Positions 41,501-53,171 of a stretch of 64,000 bases of DNA are shown here, in pieces. Position 1 is the stretch's first letter, and each line of letters opens with the position of its first letter. A program made the translations under genes and the position numbers. The DNA is from Drosophila pseudoobscura (taxonomy: Eukaryota > Arthropoda > Insecta > Diptera > Drosophilidae), in the NCBI RefSeq assembly GCF_009870125.1, contig NC_046683.1:1860001-1924000 (forward strand), written 5' to 3'. The notes beneath the pieces are model-generated. The model saw only the letters and a list, made by a program, of their open reading frames with translations. It was not told the origin of the DNA and ran no database searches.

Positions 41501-44500
41501 CTTTGCCGTTTGCTCCCATTATAATGAGTTTTGCGCTCGTTATTCACCCCTTCGCAGTGCCCTTCTTGGCCTGCACCCGACCCGATCCTCTCCTATCCGA
41601 GCTCGGGTCGCAGTTGCATTTGGTCAGCAGTTGGCCGCCTTAATTTACGGCCCTCGGGCCCCGATCCAAGCGACCTCATTTGAATATTAGTAGGGTTGGG
41701 TTGGGGTTGGGTTGGTCAATGATCTTGATTTGCTCTATGAATGTATCTCTCGCGCTCCCTCTGTCTCTCTGTCTATCCCTATCTCTGTGGCAACTGTGAA
41801 ATTGCCATTGCCAAGACATTCTCACATCCTTAAGCATTACACGCTTGACCAAGCGGTCCCCTCTAGATGAACCTGAACCCCTGCCCTGCCCTGATCTGCC
41901 CTGAACTCATATTTCATGCCACTGACCAGAGCGACCCGTCCTAGAGCGGTCATCCCGTTCTGAGACTGGGACAGGGACTGGGACTGGGACTTGGACTGGT
42001 CAACATGCGTATTACAATTTGATCCGGAATCTTTAGTTGATTAGGAATTTGTTTTATGACTGCGTAATTTTTTCGCCCCTCCCATCCACTACCATCCCCT
42101 CCCCGTTACATATCCCAATTGCCTTGGCCGTTAAAATGATAATTTATGGATCCTTGGATGGTGGCCGGTCACATCTTTTGGGTTAATGAGAGTTTGATCT
42201 CGCTGCGATTTATCTCTGGTCCCGAGACCAGGACATCAGGGCGGAGTCGTCGTCCTAGATGGGATTAAATTATAATGTTGTGGCTATTAGTTGGTGCAGA
42301 TTTTTGCAAGCATAAAATATACATAAAATATTAAAAGTATATTAATTGGTTCAACAAAGAGCCAGCTCTTTGGTATCGAAAGAACTCCCCATTGAGTGGA
42401 TCATGTTCCCCTCTTAAATATTTAGTCAATGCTCGCTATAAATTCAAATAGTAACAATAAAGGGAAATATTGAAAGGAAAAGGAATCAAGACGATTATAT
42501 GCCACAATGCTATAGTTTCAAGTGATGTTTCAGGCGATACGGCTGGATCCTTTTCTTTCTTATATGGTTGGCTCTATCGGAATCCATCGATATCTTGAGC
42601 AAGCAAGGTCCCACGAAAACTCCATCATCGATCCAAGATCCTTCTAGCAGTCCGGTAGTTTCCAGCTGTGCTGGCCTGGCCCTGTCGGACCCCTCTATTC
42701 CTTGGTCATTTAGGATCCTTAAGAGCAACTCGTTCTTGTTTCGGTCTTGGTCTCGTTTCGGTTTCGGTTTCTGTTTTAGTTCGGCGCTCAGATCGGGCCC
42801 AGCCGAAGGGCGAACCCGATCGAAATGAGGTCAGTGACTGGCGCGTTGCAGGCGCGCCAAGAACGAAAAAAAGGAACAGGACAGGCTGGCAGGACCCTTG
42901 GGCATTGTGCTAAGACGTAACGGTTTTTCGCTGCTTTTTTATGCATACCTTTGTTTTTTAGTCCAGAGTCCGAGTCCAAGTCGAAGAGGAGGAGGTGGAA
43001 TACAAGAAGAACAACGAGAATGAGAACGGGACGTGTCCGATGAATGGAATCCCAAATTAGAGCAGGACAAGTTTACCCTAGGATTAGACGGAGGGATATC
43101 TAACGGTCAGTTTGCTGGCAGAATAGAGTAAATGCCACGGCACGATAGCTGAATCTAAAAGAATATACAGAGTACATATATATTTGAATATAGATATGTA
43201 AATTAATACACACAGACAACCACATCTTAAAGCTATAATCTGTAAGGACTAGGGCTAAAAACCATGAAATTTAAGATGAAACCGATAATCCTCAGAGCTT
43301 TGCCATTGGCTCGTCTAGGAACTGGAGATGGATATCCCATTGGTCCAGACCGAAAGACCGAAAGAGCGACCCTTGTCCAGCCTCAATAATGGACGCGGAA
43401 AACAGACATTTTCTAACCCAAAATGTGCCTCTTAACTTTGGCGTAACCCCAACCCAAGAAGGCAAGAGCTCGGAACAACCCTTGGCATCGGTATCGGCAT
43501 CCTTTGGGTTGAAAGTTCAAAGGACTTTGTCGGACATTTTTAATGGAATTGTCGCTGGTTCAGAGGCAGCAGCAACAAATTCAATTAATTTTTAGCCAGA
43601 AAGTTCAACATTTTCCGCCCTGGACATTGGTCATCATCATCATCATCATCCACATCCTCATGGATGTGGTACGGGCAGGCGGCAGTGGTCAGGGGGCAAG
43701 GGGCAGCGGGGTTCAGGGTTAGAGAAGCGTAACGAAACTGGATCTCTGGTCAGTCGATGACGATGCAGATGATTAAGTCACCCTCTTTGGTTCGCTAAGA
43801 AAAGGTTAAGTCGCTAAACTGGTTTCGCGTCTCATCTCTCCCGTTGTTGATTTATGAGTTCGCAACCCCTTGAGTGATTCTCTCCCCAACCCCTCTCTGT
43901 CCTTGGAAGGTGACAGGACCCCTGGGCGAAAGTAGAGCATCAGCAGCAGCATCATCCGAAGACGGTGATGTGAATGGGGATGGGGATGGATGCTATTTAG
44001 ATGATCTTTGGCCTGGCCACTCGGCTGCGTGTCAAAATCCCTCTCGTCGGGTGGTGGCTGAGGCCAGATTTACCCTTCGATCTATTGTCCTGCTCCGATC
44101 GGCGATCCGCTGATCCCCTGATTCCCTGATCGCCGATCAGCTGCCTAACCAATTAGTCAAATGTCCTTTCCGCATCTCATCATCTCCTCATCATCGGCGG
44201 AACATTTCTCAGGCTCGAAATGGGAACGGTCCTCGTTTGGGTTTTTGTTTTGGTTTTGTGGAAGTGGAAAGTGGAAACTGGAAACTGGGGGCAGTGCAAC
44301 CTCTACGAGTACGATTATTTCAACATAAATCCGCCTAAATGCTGGAGGGGGCCTTTGGGGGGACACTAGCCAGACATGGTGAGAGGTGAAACAAGTTTCG
44401 GATTTCCACAATTTCAGCATCATTTGCTTCGCTCCGTTCTCAGCACCTTTTGACCCACGCCGAGTGTCGTTTTAACTGCGCCCCAAACCGAGACAATCCG

Positions 44501-45500
44501 AGACACAGACACAACAAGAGTCACCACACAGCACCGCACCGCACCGCACCGCACTACTCGTAATATGTTTTATAGCCATAAAAGATATTGTACTCTGCTC
44601 TAGATGAAAGCTGACCGAACTGGGAACTGGCTGACGCAGTGGTCAATGGTCAGTGGCTGTCTCTTGACGGCCAGCTTGTGGCTGTGGCTAAACAGTTTCC
44701 GTTAGCACTCTTTCCCCAGCTCTCTCAAGTTGGCCAGAGAATCCCCGTACCCATACCCATACCCATACCAACTCCACCTGGTCCCGAAATAGCTTGTAGC
44801 TCGTCTCGTTCGCCGTAGGTCTCCCGACCACACAACAACGGCCAAAAGTGACAAGTAGATCCAACTTAATTATTTCCCCAAAAAGCCAAGATCTTCTTCT
44901 CGGTTATTTTGTGAACTTGGATGGATTGGAGATAGCCATAGATAGAGATCGGAAGTTGGATGTACTAGCAGCAGCTCCATGCTCCATCGAAGACTGTAAA
45001 AGAATGGAATTTTCTCCCTTTTGCTCATTCATTAGTAATAGATCGAATGATTGCTAGTGCTGTTAGGATGGGATTTACGAGTAGTTCAATCAGGACCAAC
45101 GGATCAGGTCAGATCTTGTTCATGCTAAATACAAAAGTAATTCATGTACAAATTCCAGAGTTGTCGTAGAACTCCTAAAATCCTTTTAGCATGCAATCCG
45201 ATGACTCATTAGCGGCTATGATTTGGAGGAGGCTGAAGCCTCTTCTCCAATGGGATTTTCGTGGATTTACTACTCTCTCACTCTCTGTGTGTGAGCAAAC
45301 CCGGCAGTGATCGGATCGCGTTTCCAGGCAATTGATATGCGATGCGAACACTTCCTCTTTCTGGAGTGGAGATATGGATACATCTATGTATTTTATATAT
45401 ACTTATATACTTTTTTTGTTAATTACAACAGCAACAAGATGCCGCATTGCATTAACAGAAATCAAACATGCAACGCAGCAAGAGGCAGCCGAGCAGACAG

Positions 45501-45524
45501 ATGGATGGATGGATGGATGGATGG
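45501..45524. repeat. (ATGG)n microsatellite
   Basis: Six perfect tetramers of ATGG. Confidence 0.9.
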
Positions 45525-45568
45525 AAGAGCGCGCTGCCAAATAGTTGCAACATTTTCAATTATGAAAT

Positions 45569-45594
45569 GTTTCTGCTGCTGCTGCTGCTGCTGC
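45569..45594. repeat. (CTG)n microsatellite
   Basis: About eight CTG trinucleotides, no coding context. Confidence 0.9.
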
Positions 45595-47037
45595 CTACTT
45601 CTTTCAGTTTTCGAACAATTTTTCATTGGGTTGTGCAGTTTTTGTTCGTTTTTGATTATATAAAGCGAGCGCAAATCATAAAAGGCACCTGAAAAGCTGC
45701 GCCAACAGTTTCTATATCTTGCAGATACGAAAATTGCATCGCAGCGCGTGCCGCCAGTTAAAATGTTGGCTCATCGCCGTGCCACGGCAGAGGAACTACT
45801 GAGGGTGTTGTTGTTTTTGTTTTTGTTTTTTCTCTTGTTGCTGGGAGCTGGGACTGGGTCTAAGAGTGGGTCTGGCAGGGGCTGAACGGAGGGCTGGCTG
45901 TTGTTTTTATTAATTGCACGGCAGCCACTGCCACATTCGGAGGAGCAGCAGCAGCCACCACCTCACTCTGGAGGCGATGGAGAGTGGCTGCCGCTGCCTC
46001 TACCGCTGCCTCGTCGTCGCTTCTGTTGGTTGCGCATGCGCCACAAATTTGTTGCATTTACGCGAGATATTTATTATGATTTCGCTCGGTTTTTGCTTTT
46101 TTTTTGTTTTTTTGTGTTTGTTTGTTTTATGAATAGTACGGCAAATGGAAATGGAAATTGAAGAGGAAAATTGCAAGATGCAATTGCATTTGTTAACCGA
46201 CACTCGCGGGTGTCTGCTTCTGGGTGGAAGACAGTGTGGTGCTCGTGTCTTAAGGCCATTCCTGACTGCTCATCCACTGCTGTGCTCTCAATTCCAGCAG
46301 AGGGTCACTTCTAGCCCCAACCGTTTTTACTGGGGCCCATTCGTACCCATTCTCCTCTCATCCAAACTCAAATCAGAACATACAGAACACATTGTATTCA
46401 TTGGCTTGGCTTATGAACGATTTCCGACTCGTATTCAGAGTGGACATCCTACCTATGGGAATGTCGGGGTCACCAAACCCGAGGATAGCTGACCAAAGCT
46501 TTAATCTCGCGTTTCCAATGCCCGCATCGGCGTCAGTTCTTCGACTTTGCTCCATTCAGTCCCCCTGTCCTCACGCAGCTCCCAGCTCGATGCCCAGAGT
46601 CTCCAGAGTTCCCAGAGGTGTTCAACTTACACATGTCCATGGTCCCGCTATCGCATGTCTAATACGAGTATCGTATCACTTTCGATGGACGATGGCCCCG
46701 GCGTTATCGTGGCAATCGCCGCGGGTCGTCAACACCCGATGGATTGTCCGTTTTCCTCAGAGGTACGCCCTTACGTCACATCCAAATCCAAATATCACAA
46801 TTGTGTACACTATCTGCATATCCGCCTGATCATATTGTATATCCATTATCCACATGTGCGGCAGACTGGCACCAGACCGTCGCGATATCCGAGGCCGGGT
46901 CTTACGTCAGGAGGCTGCACAACAACCGCAAAGGCAACAGCAAAAGCTCACTGATCAGCTGAAATGTTTTATTCCGGTTAGCATTCTCTCATACTCAGCT
47001 TTCTCCTCTCTTCTGGCTGTTTGTCGCTATAATGTTG

Positions 47038-47070
47038 CTATACCCTTCAGGAGGGTATTCTATTTTGGTC
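47038..47070. repeat. TACCCT...AGGGTA palindrome (dispersed fly repeat motif)
   Basis: TACCCTTCAGGAGGGTA followed by TTCTATTTTGGTC. This short palindrome with the trailing TTTTGGTC resembles a motif I know to be widespread in fly intergenic DNA, probably from an old transposable element. Only this copy was noticed here. Confidence 0.4.
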
Positions 47071-48218
47071 CAAAGGCTTGCTCCTAAGTACAGGATACTT
47101 GCTGATCGGGAGATTTTGCTGATTTCCACATATCCAAATAATTCAGATTTGGTATTTTAGCACGTCTACAATTTGTTGTTTGTGTTTAGTTTCCGGCTAA
47201 ATACTTTCTTCTTGCTACATGTTGTATGCTTCTCAGTTTTGGAAGTGTATCTGATATTGCGGCACGGCACCCGGAGTTCGTCTTTCCTTCTGGTTCTTTC
47301 TTGAGATTTTTTTCTGCTGAGCTTTGTCGAATGGACTCCCCCGGTGTCCAGTGGATTTTTATGGGGAGTGTGGGGTGAAGGCAGAAGAAGCTCGTGCAAG
47401 TGGTCGTGCTGGGCGGTATTTACAGTTATCAACTATCGTCATGATCGTGATGATCTTCCTCTCTCTTCCTCAGCATTGAGAAGCTCCGACAATCGATAAA
47501 CGATTGCTGGCGGATGGGTGATTCTGCTTTGTCGATTTCCTGCTTCACACATTAACAGTCTTGGGGCGTCGTCCACTGCCCCAAAGGGAGCCCCCAAAGA
47601 GAGTTCTGCGCGGCCTCTTCCACGCCTCGGGATTGGGCTCGGGCCAGCAGCTGCTTTTTTTTCGACGGTCACGTTCCGTACATAAATATCCATAAAAAGT
47701 AATGCTCACATCCGTCCGGATGAAATCCGTTCGTGTTTGGCGCGAGAGCAAGAGCACACCACAAAAGAGAAAGATAGAGAGAGAGAGAGAGTGAGACAAC
47801 AGAGCGATGATTGTGGATGGGGATGGGAATGGGGATAGGAGTGAGGGTTAGAAGAGGCATAGAATCTGAATCTTGCAACACTTTCGTTCCTTTAGCCGTT
47901 CTCAAGCCATCAGCCATCCCAGCGCTCTATCATAAATAATATGCGATAAGATAAAGACTCATAAAAATAAGTCAAAACCTTCACACGATCAGAGCGAAAT
48001 CAAATAACGATATAGACACAGTCAGTCGCACACTCGCAATCGTACTCTTATACGTACACATATGTACCTGAGAGATGCCCAGATATCAACCACCGTGGCA
48101 TCCAATCTCCTCTCACCCGAAAACCCAGCCGAAACGAAACGAAACGGATCCGAAATTCGATCGAGTTGCGGCGCTGAAAAAGTTTATCAGCCAGCGCGCA
48201 GGTGTCCACATCAGCACA

Positions 48219-48250
48219 ATCCATCCATCCATCCATCCATACATCCATTC
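48219..48250. repeat. (ATCC)n microsatellite
   Basis: CCATCCATCC run with one CATA interruption; a shorter CCATCCATCC lies at about 48258-48268. Confidence 0.9.
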
Positions 48251-50977
48251 GTATTCGTCCATCCATCCAGAGGGTCCAGAAACACACACACTCACACAAA
48301 CAGAACAGAATGTGTCCCAGGGTGTTGTGATTTCGGTTTATTGCGGTTAAGTTGATTAAATATTTACCCTGCTTATCGAGCACCCACAACTCCGAGGGGA
48401 GAATGCACCAGGAACCAAGATTCAGAGATTCCCAGAGAGAGTCCGTGGGACAAATGGGGCAGAGCACTGCGGGGGAGCAGTGGCGATGAAGGGGTAGCAA
48501 GTCCTTGAATATATACAGATTCAGATGAGGATGTACCCTTAAGAGTAGCTTATAGCCTCCACATGGGTCTTTCTCTCTTCTAGCCCAGACCTTAGAATGG
48601 TTCAAGTGGCCCCAAAGCTTCAGAGGCTTCTGTTCAATTAACGGTTGGCCGGCAAGGTTTACGGACTCTTTGACTTGCAAACGCCTTGAACGCAATTCGA
48701 GCCGCATGCAATGGCAGTCCATGCCCAAGCATGGACAACAACACACAGCGGGCACACGGGCACATCCGCCCACATGGAAGACCATCAGAGTAGCAGAAGC
48801 AGAAGCAGAAACAGCAAGAAGATGGCACCTTGGGAAGAGCCAGCGAAGCAATCAGCGGCGAGTCAAGGCAGTCAATGTCGTGCTGAGCGGACCCACATCC
48901 TCCCGGCCAATTATTAATATTGTTATTCTAAACTTGTATACATAAATAATTCAATTAGCCAATTATCGGAACTCTTGCGACACATCAGAGTCGATTTGCT
49001 GATACCCTGAAATCGAGGATTCATTGTCCCAGCAGATGATCGAGAAGGATATGAGGAGCAAGATGGACCAAAGCTATCCATGAGCTATTGGGAGTACTAT
49101 TAGCAAAAGCATCAAGGCGATCATTTCATTGTCCCATCAAAAGTACCTTCAACAAATCAAACGATCAATAAACTATCCAACTGGCACTCAAAGCACTGAT
49201 ACCCAAGCCACATATCTGCCAATCGAATGGTAGCCCTCAAGGTGTTAAAATCAATGTTGCGGTTATTAGAGCGCTCACGCAGAGGAGTGCGAATGCAAAA
49301 GTAAAACGAAGCCATTGCTAAAACGCCAAAAGACGACGACGATTCAATTAACCGATCACACAAGCCAGTATATACTCATATACGTATCTGTGTATCTACA
49401 CGTACGAGTATCTATCCATCTATCTATTACACCTATGCAGATGGGGAATAGGAATGACTATGGCGGTATGTGGGGTGTCAGTGTGTGTTTGTTGGGGACT
49501 GGGGTCTGGAACCTGGGACCTGGGACCCAGGGGAACTTTAAATGAAATGCCTAATGGTGTGGGGCCAACAAACCCATTTAACCCACAACAGTGGCCAATG
49601 TCTTGGGAGTGCGTCCGTTTAATTATGGAAAATGATCATGACAGAGAGCATTTCCTGTCCCTGTCTCTCTCTTTCTCTTTTCCAAAGTCCACAGCCAGGG
49701 CCCCAAAGCAGAGGCAGAGGCAGAAGCAGGGGCAGGGCAGGGCCAGACCAGACCCGTTTCCATATGCGACGAGTAGTATCTGTGCAATGTCTTTCTTCAA
49801 TTTACCTGGCTGTCTCCTCCTTTACTGGTCTTTCTTTCACTTTGATAATTTCTCCGCACTTTGGCGGCGACATCGGACATCGTACATCGTACATCGTCGT
49901 ACGTCGGACAATGGCCATGCCCAAGACTCCACTCCACTCCCATCCCCCTGCTGTTGTCTGGCTTTTACGAGCCCGAATAGTTGGGCCTCTGTGCTGCATC
50001 GATTTGCTCTCAGAATTTTAAGTACTTGCGAGTACCACACGCCGATCGATCAGTTAGTCGATGCCAGAGTCCCTCGATCTGGCCGCCTGCCCAAAACAAT
50101 AATCCCAGAGATCCCGTGCAGGGTTTCTTGAACTTAACTGTTGCTCGGGCTCGAATAGATCACAGCAGATCCGTAGATCCATAGATCGAAGGCAGTCAGG
50201 ATTCCCCCGCACAGGCCTCTTGAGATCGCCAAGGCACGTGATCGCACTGCTGATCAGAATGCTGACTAACAAGAGACGCTTCTTGTGGTCACTGATCCTA
50301 GACAATATGATATAGAAACCGATAGAGACTCATTCCAAAGGCAAAATAAGTTACGGAATGTCCTAGGTCTCAGAATACTAAGGAGGATAATCATGAATTG
50401 AGTAAAGAACTCCTGCCTTTGATTATGGATCCTATTGGGGACTCTTTTGTAACTAGATGCCATGATTGTTCCCCAAACCAGATGGAACATAGTCCCGCAG
50501 CAAGCAGGAGATAGAGGGTGATGTAGATCAACATTCAATACCAAAATTTCTTACAATCTTCGCAAATCTTTGCAATAAGTACATGTTTTGTGGTGCATCA
50601 ACGACAAATAAATTCGGATATCCAATGGCTATTTCAATGCCTACTTGATATGGACGTTTTGCAACCGAAAAAGTGCGAAATAGTAGTCTGTGGAATCGTT
50701 CAAAAGCAGATTTTTGAGCACCAGAAATGTGCTACAAAAATATTGTGTGAAATATTCAGTTCACATTCATTGCTCATTGGTTCGAGAGCAACGAATGGAA
50801 AATACACAAAATACACTTTTTTTGTTTTTTTGTTTGACATTTTAAAATGGGTAAGTGTAAATATTCAAATGAAATAAATCCAATAATAACGTTTGCAAAA
50901 AGCGTTCCCAGTTTGCTCACCTGGGAACGCCAGTACCACCACGGTACTATAAGGTATAATAAAGCTCGGTTTCCTTA

Positions 50978-51299
50978 ATGGAAAACACTACCCTACACTT
51001 CTACTCATGGCTACATTTGTTTAATCGTTTCTTTAAAATGGGTAAGTGAAAATATATTCCAGTATAATAATTTTAATGATAATTATTGCAAAATGTCCTC
51101 AGCCTAATTCTACACAAATCGTTGGATGAAATAAGGGAAATCTGCTCGCATCCCACAGCGCACCACTGAAGTCACCAAAAACTACATCGGGATGGACACC
51201 CAGCAGAGTACCGCACATATTTCGGTACCTAGTCTGGTATTTTCGTTGTCTCCCTCAAAGAGGACTACATCTTCCTTTGCGGCTGGCCCGCATTGCTAG
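50978..51299 (+). CDS. Possible two-exon small gene, copy 1 (75 aa)
   Basis: Exon 1 is 50978-51041, reading MENTTLHFYSWLHLFNRFFK and then MG. The donor is a perfect GTAAGTG. Exon 2 is 51136-51299 after the acceptor ATAAG, continuing KSARIPQRTTEVTKNYIGMD and ending ...FAAGPHC at TAG 51297-51299. A TATA-like TATAATAAAG lies at about 50956. The better acceptor upstream (TGTCCTCAG at about 51101) would stop after 22 residues, so either a micropeptide or the downstream acceptor is used. The product is not recognised. The same frame is open in all three copies. Confidence 0.35.
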
Positions 51300-51907
51300 A
51301 GGATACAATATGTATAACTGTGATGAAATGCGCACTCCTTCTTGTTATCAATAAATAAAATAACGTTTACTATCAAGTATATCTCTATGGGTTTGAGGGA
51401 TGAGTTGTTGCGAAACTAAATGTCGATGACATGTTTTCACAGCTACTGAAACTAAGGCTATTCGTTGTCCAGCAGACATCGTTTTCTAAAAGCCTTCTCT
51501 GCGTTTGTGTTGTTGCTGGCGAGGGGTTCCCTCAGTGCTCGAGGGTTCATCGTAACTTAAAGAATCCTACCCCACCCTGTGGGACAAGCCGAAAAGGCGA
51601 CAATTAGTAGGCTGTGGAATCGTTCAAAAGCAGATTTTTGAGCACCAGAAATGTGCTACAAAAATATTGTGTGAAATATTCAGTTCACATTCATTGCTCA
51701 TTGGTTCGAGAGCAACGAATGGAAAATACACAAAATACACAAAATACACTTTTTTGTTTTTTTGTTTGACATTTTAAAATGGGTAAGTAAATATTCCAAT
51801 GAAATAAATTCAATAATAACGTTTGCAAAAAGCGTTCCCAGTTTGCTCACCTGGGAACGCCAGTACCACCACGGTACTATAAGGTATAATAAAGCTCGGT
51901 TTCCTTA

Positions 51908-52229
51908 ATGGAAAACACTACCCTACACTTCTACTCATGGCTACATTTGTTTAAACGTTTCTTTAAAATGGGTAAGTGAAAATATATTCCAGTATAATAA
52001 TTTTAATGATAATTATTGCAAAATGTTCGCAGCCTAATTCTACACAAATCGTTGGATGAAATCAGGGCAATCTGCTCGCATCCAACAGCGCACCACTGAA
52101 GTCACCAAAGGCTACATCGGGATGGACACCCAGCAGAGTACCGCACATATTTCGGTACCTAGTCTGGTATTTTCGTTGTCTCCCTCAAAGAGGACTACAT
52201 CTTCCTTTGCGGCTGGCCCGCATTGCTAG
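51908..52229 (+). CDS. Possible two-exon small gene, copy 2 (75 aa)
   Basis: Exons 51908-51971 and 52066-52229, same structure as copy 1. Differences include AAT to AAA in exon 1 (Asn to Lys), ATCAG instead of ATAAG at the acceptor, and QSARIQQRTTEVTKGYIGMD at the start of exon 2. It ends at the same TAG. Confidence 0.35.
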
Positions 52230-52831
52230 AGGATACAATATGTATAACTGTGATGAAATGCGCACTCCTTCTTGTTATTAATAAATAAAATAACGTTTAC
52301 TATGAAGTATATCTCTATGGGTTTGAGGGATGAGTTGTTGCGAAACTAAGTGTCGATGACATGTTTTCACAGCTACTGAAACTAAGGCTATTCGTTGTCC
52401 AGCAGACATCGTTTTCTAAAAGCCTTCTCTGCGTTTGTGTTGTTGCTGGCGAGGGGTTCCCTCAGTGCTCGAGGGTTCATCGTAACTTATAGAATCCTAC
52501 CCCACCCTGTGGGACAAGCCGAAAAGGCGACAATTAGTAGGCTGTGGAATCGTTTAAAAGCAGATTTTTGAGCACCAGAAATGTGCTACAAAAATATTGT
52601 GTGAAATATTCAGTTCACATTCATTGCTCATTGGTTCGAGAGCAACGAATGGAAAATACACAAAATACACTTTTTTTGATTTTTTGTTTGACATTTTAAA
52701 ATGGGTAAGTGTAAATATTCCAATGAAATAAATTCAATAATAACGTTTGCAAAAAGCGTTCCCAGTTTGCTCACCTGGGAACGCCAGTACCAAGACGGTA
52801 CTATAAGGTATAATAAAGCTCGGTTACCTTA

Positions 52832-53171
52832 ATGGAAAACACTACCCTACACTTCTACTCATGGCTACATTTGTTTAATCGTTTCTTTAAAATGGGTAAG
52901 TGAAAATATATTCCAGTATAATAATTTTAATGATAATTATTGCAAAATGTCCTCAGCCTAATTCTACACAAATCGTTGGATGAAATCAGGGCAATCTGCT
53001 CGCATCCAACAGCGCACCACTGAAGTCACCAAAGGCTACATCGGGATGGACACCCAGCAGAGTACCGCACATATTTCGGTACCTAGTCTGGTATTTTCGT
53101 TGTCTCCCTCAAAGAGGACTACATCTTCCTTTGCGGCTGGCCCGCATTGCTGGAGGATACAATATGTATAA
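52832..53171 (+). CDS. Possible two-exon small gene, copy 3 (81 aa, stop lost)
   Basis: Exons 52832-52895 and 52990-53171. The TAG that ends copies 1 and 2 is TGG here, extending the product to ...HCWRIQYV with stop at 53169-53171. Exon 1 matches copy 1. No recognised domain; Ser/Thr-rich middle (SVPSLVFSLSPSKRTTSS). Confidence 0.35.

Larger units (their letters stand above)
38555..50689. other. Gene-free, simple-sequence-rich stretch (12 kb)
   Basis: No supported gene. The first part must hold the leader and promoter of the Tom70-like gene. It has many short tracts: GGGACT-type (41940-42000), ATC runs (43632-43650), ATGG run (45501-45524), CTG run (45569-45594), ATCC run (48219-48250), GA runs (47774-47792). 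Long chance frames (267 codons on the minus strand at 48048-48851) pass through the ATCC repeat and lack family similarity. This could be intergenic or a long intron of a gene outside the window. Confidence 0.4.

Noticed and set aside
48048..48851. 267-codon open frame on the minus strand
   Set aside because: It runs through an ATCC microsatellite (WMDG repeats) and Cys/Trp-rich nonsense with no family pattern, promoter or splice logic.
51042..51101. Strong acceptor TGTCCTCAG for the small gene
   Set aside because: Not rejected as a splice site, but with it the frame stops at once after 22 residues; the longer model is therefore reported at low confidence.
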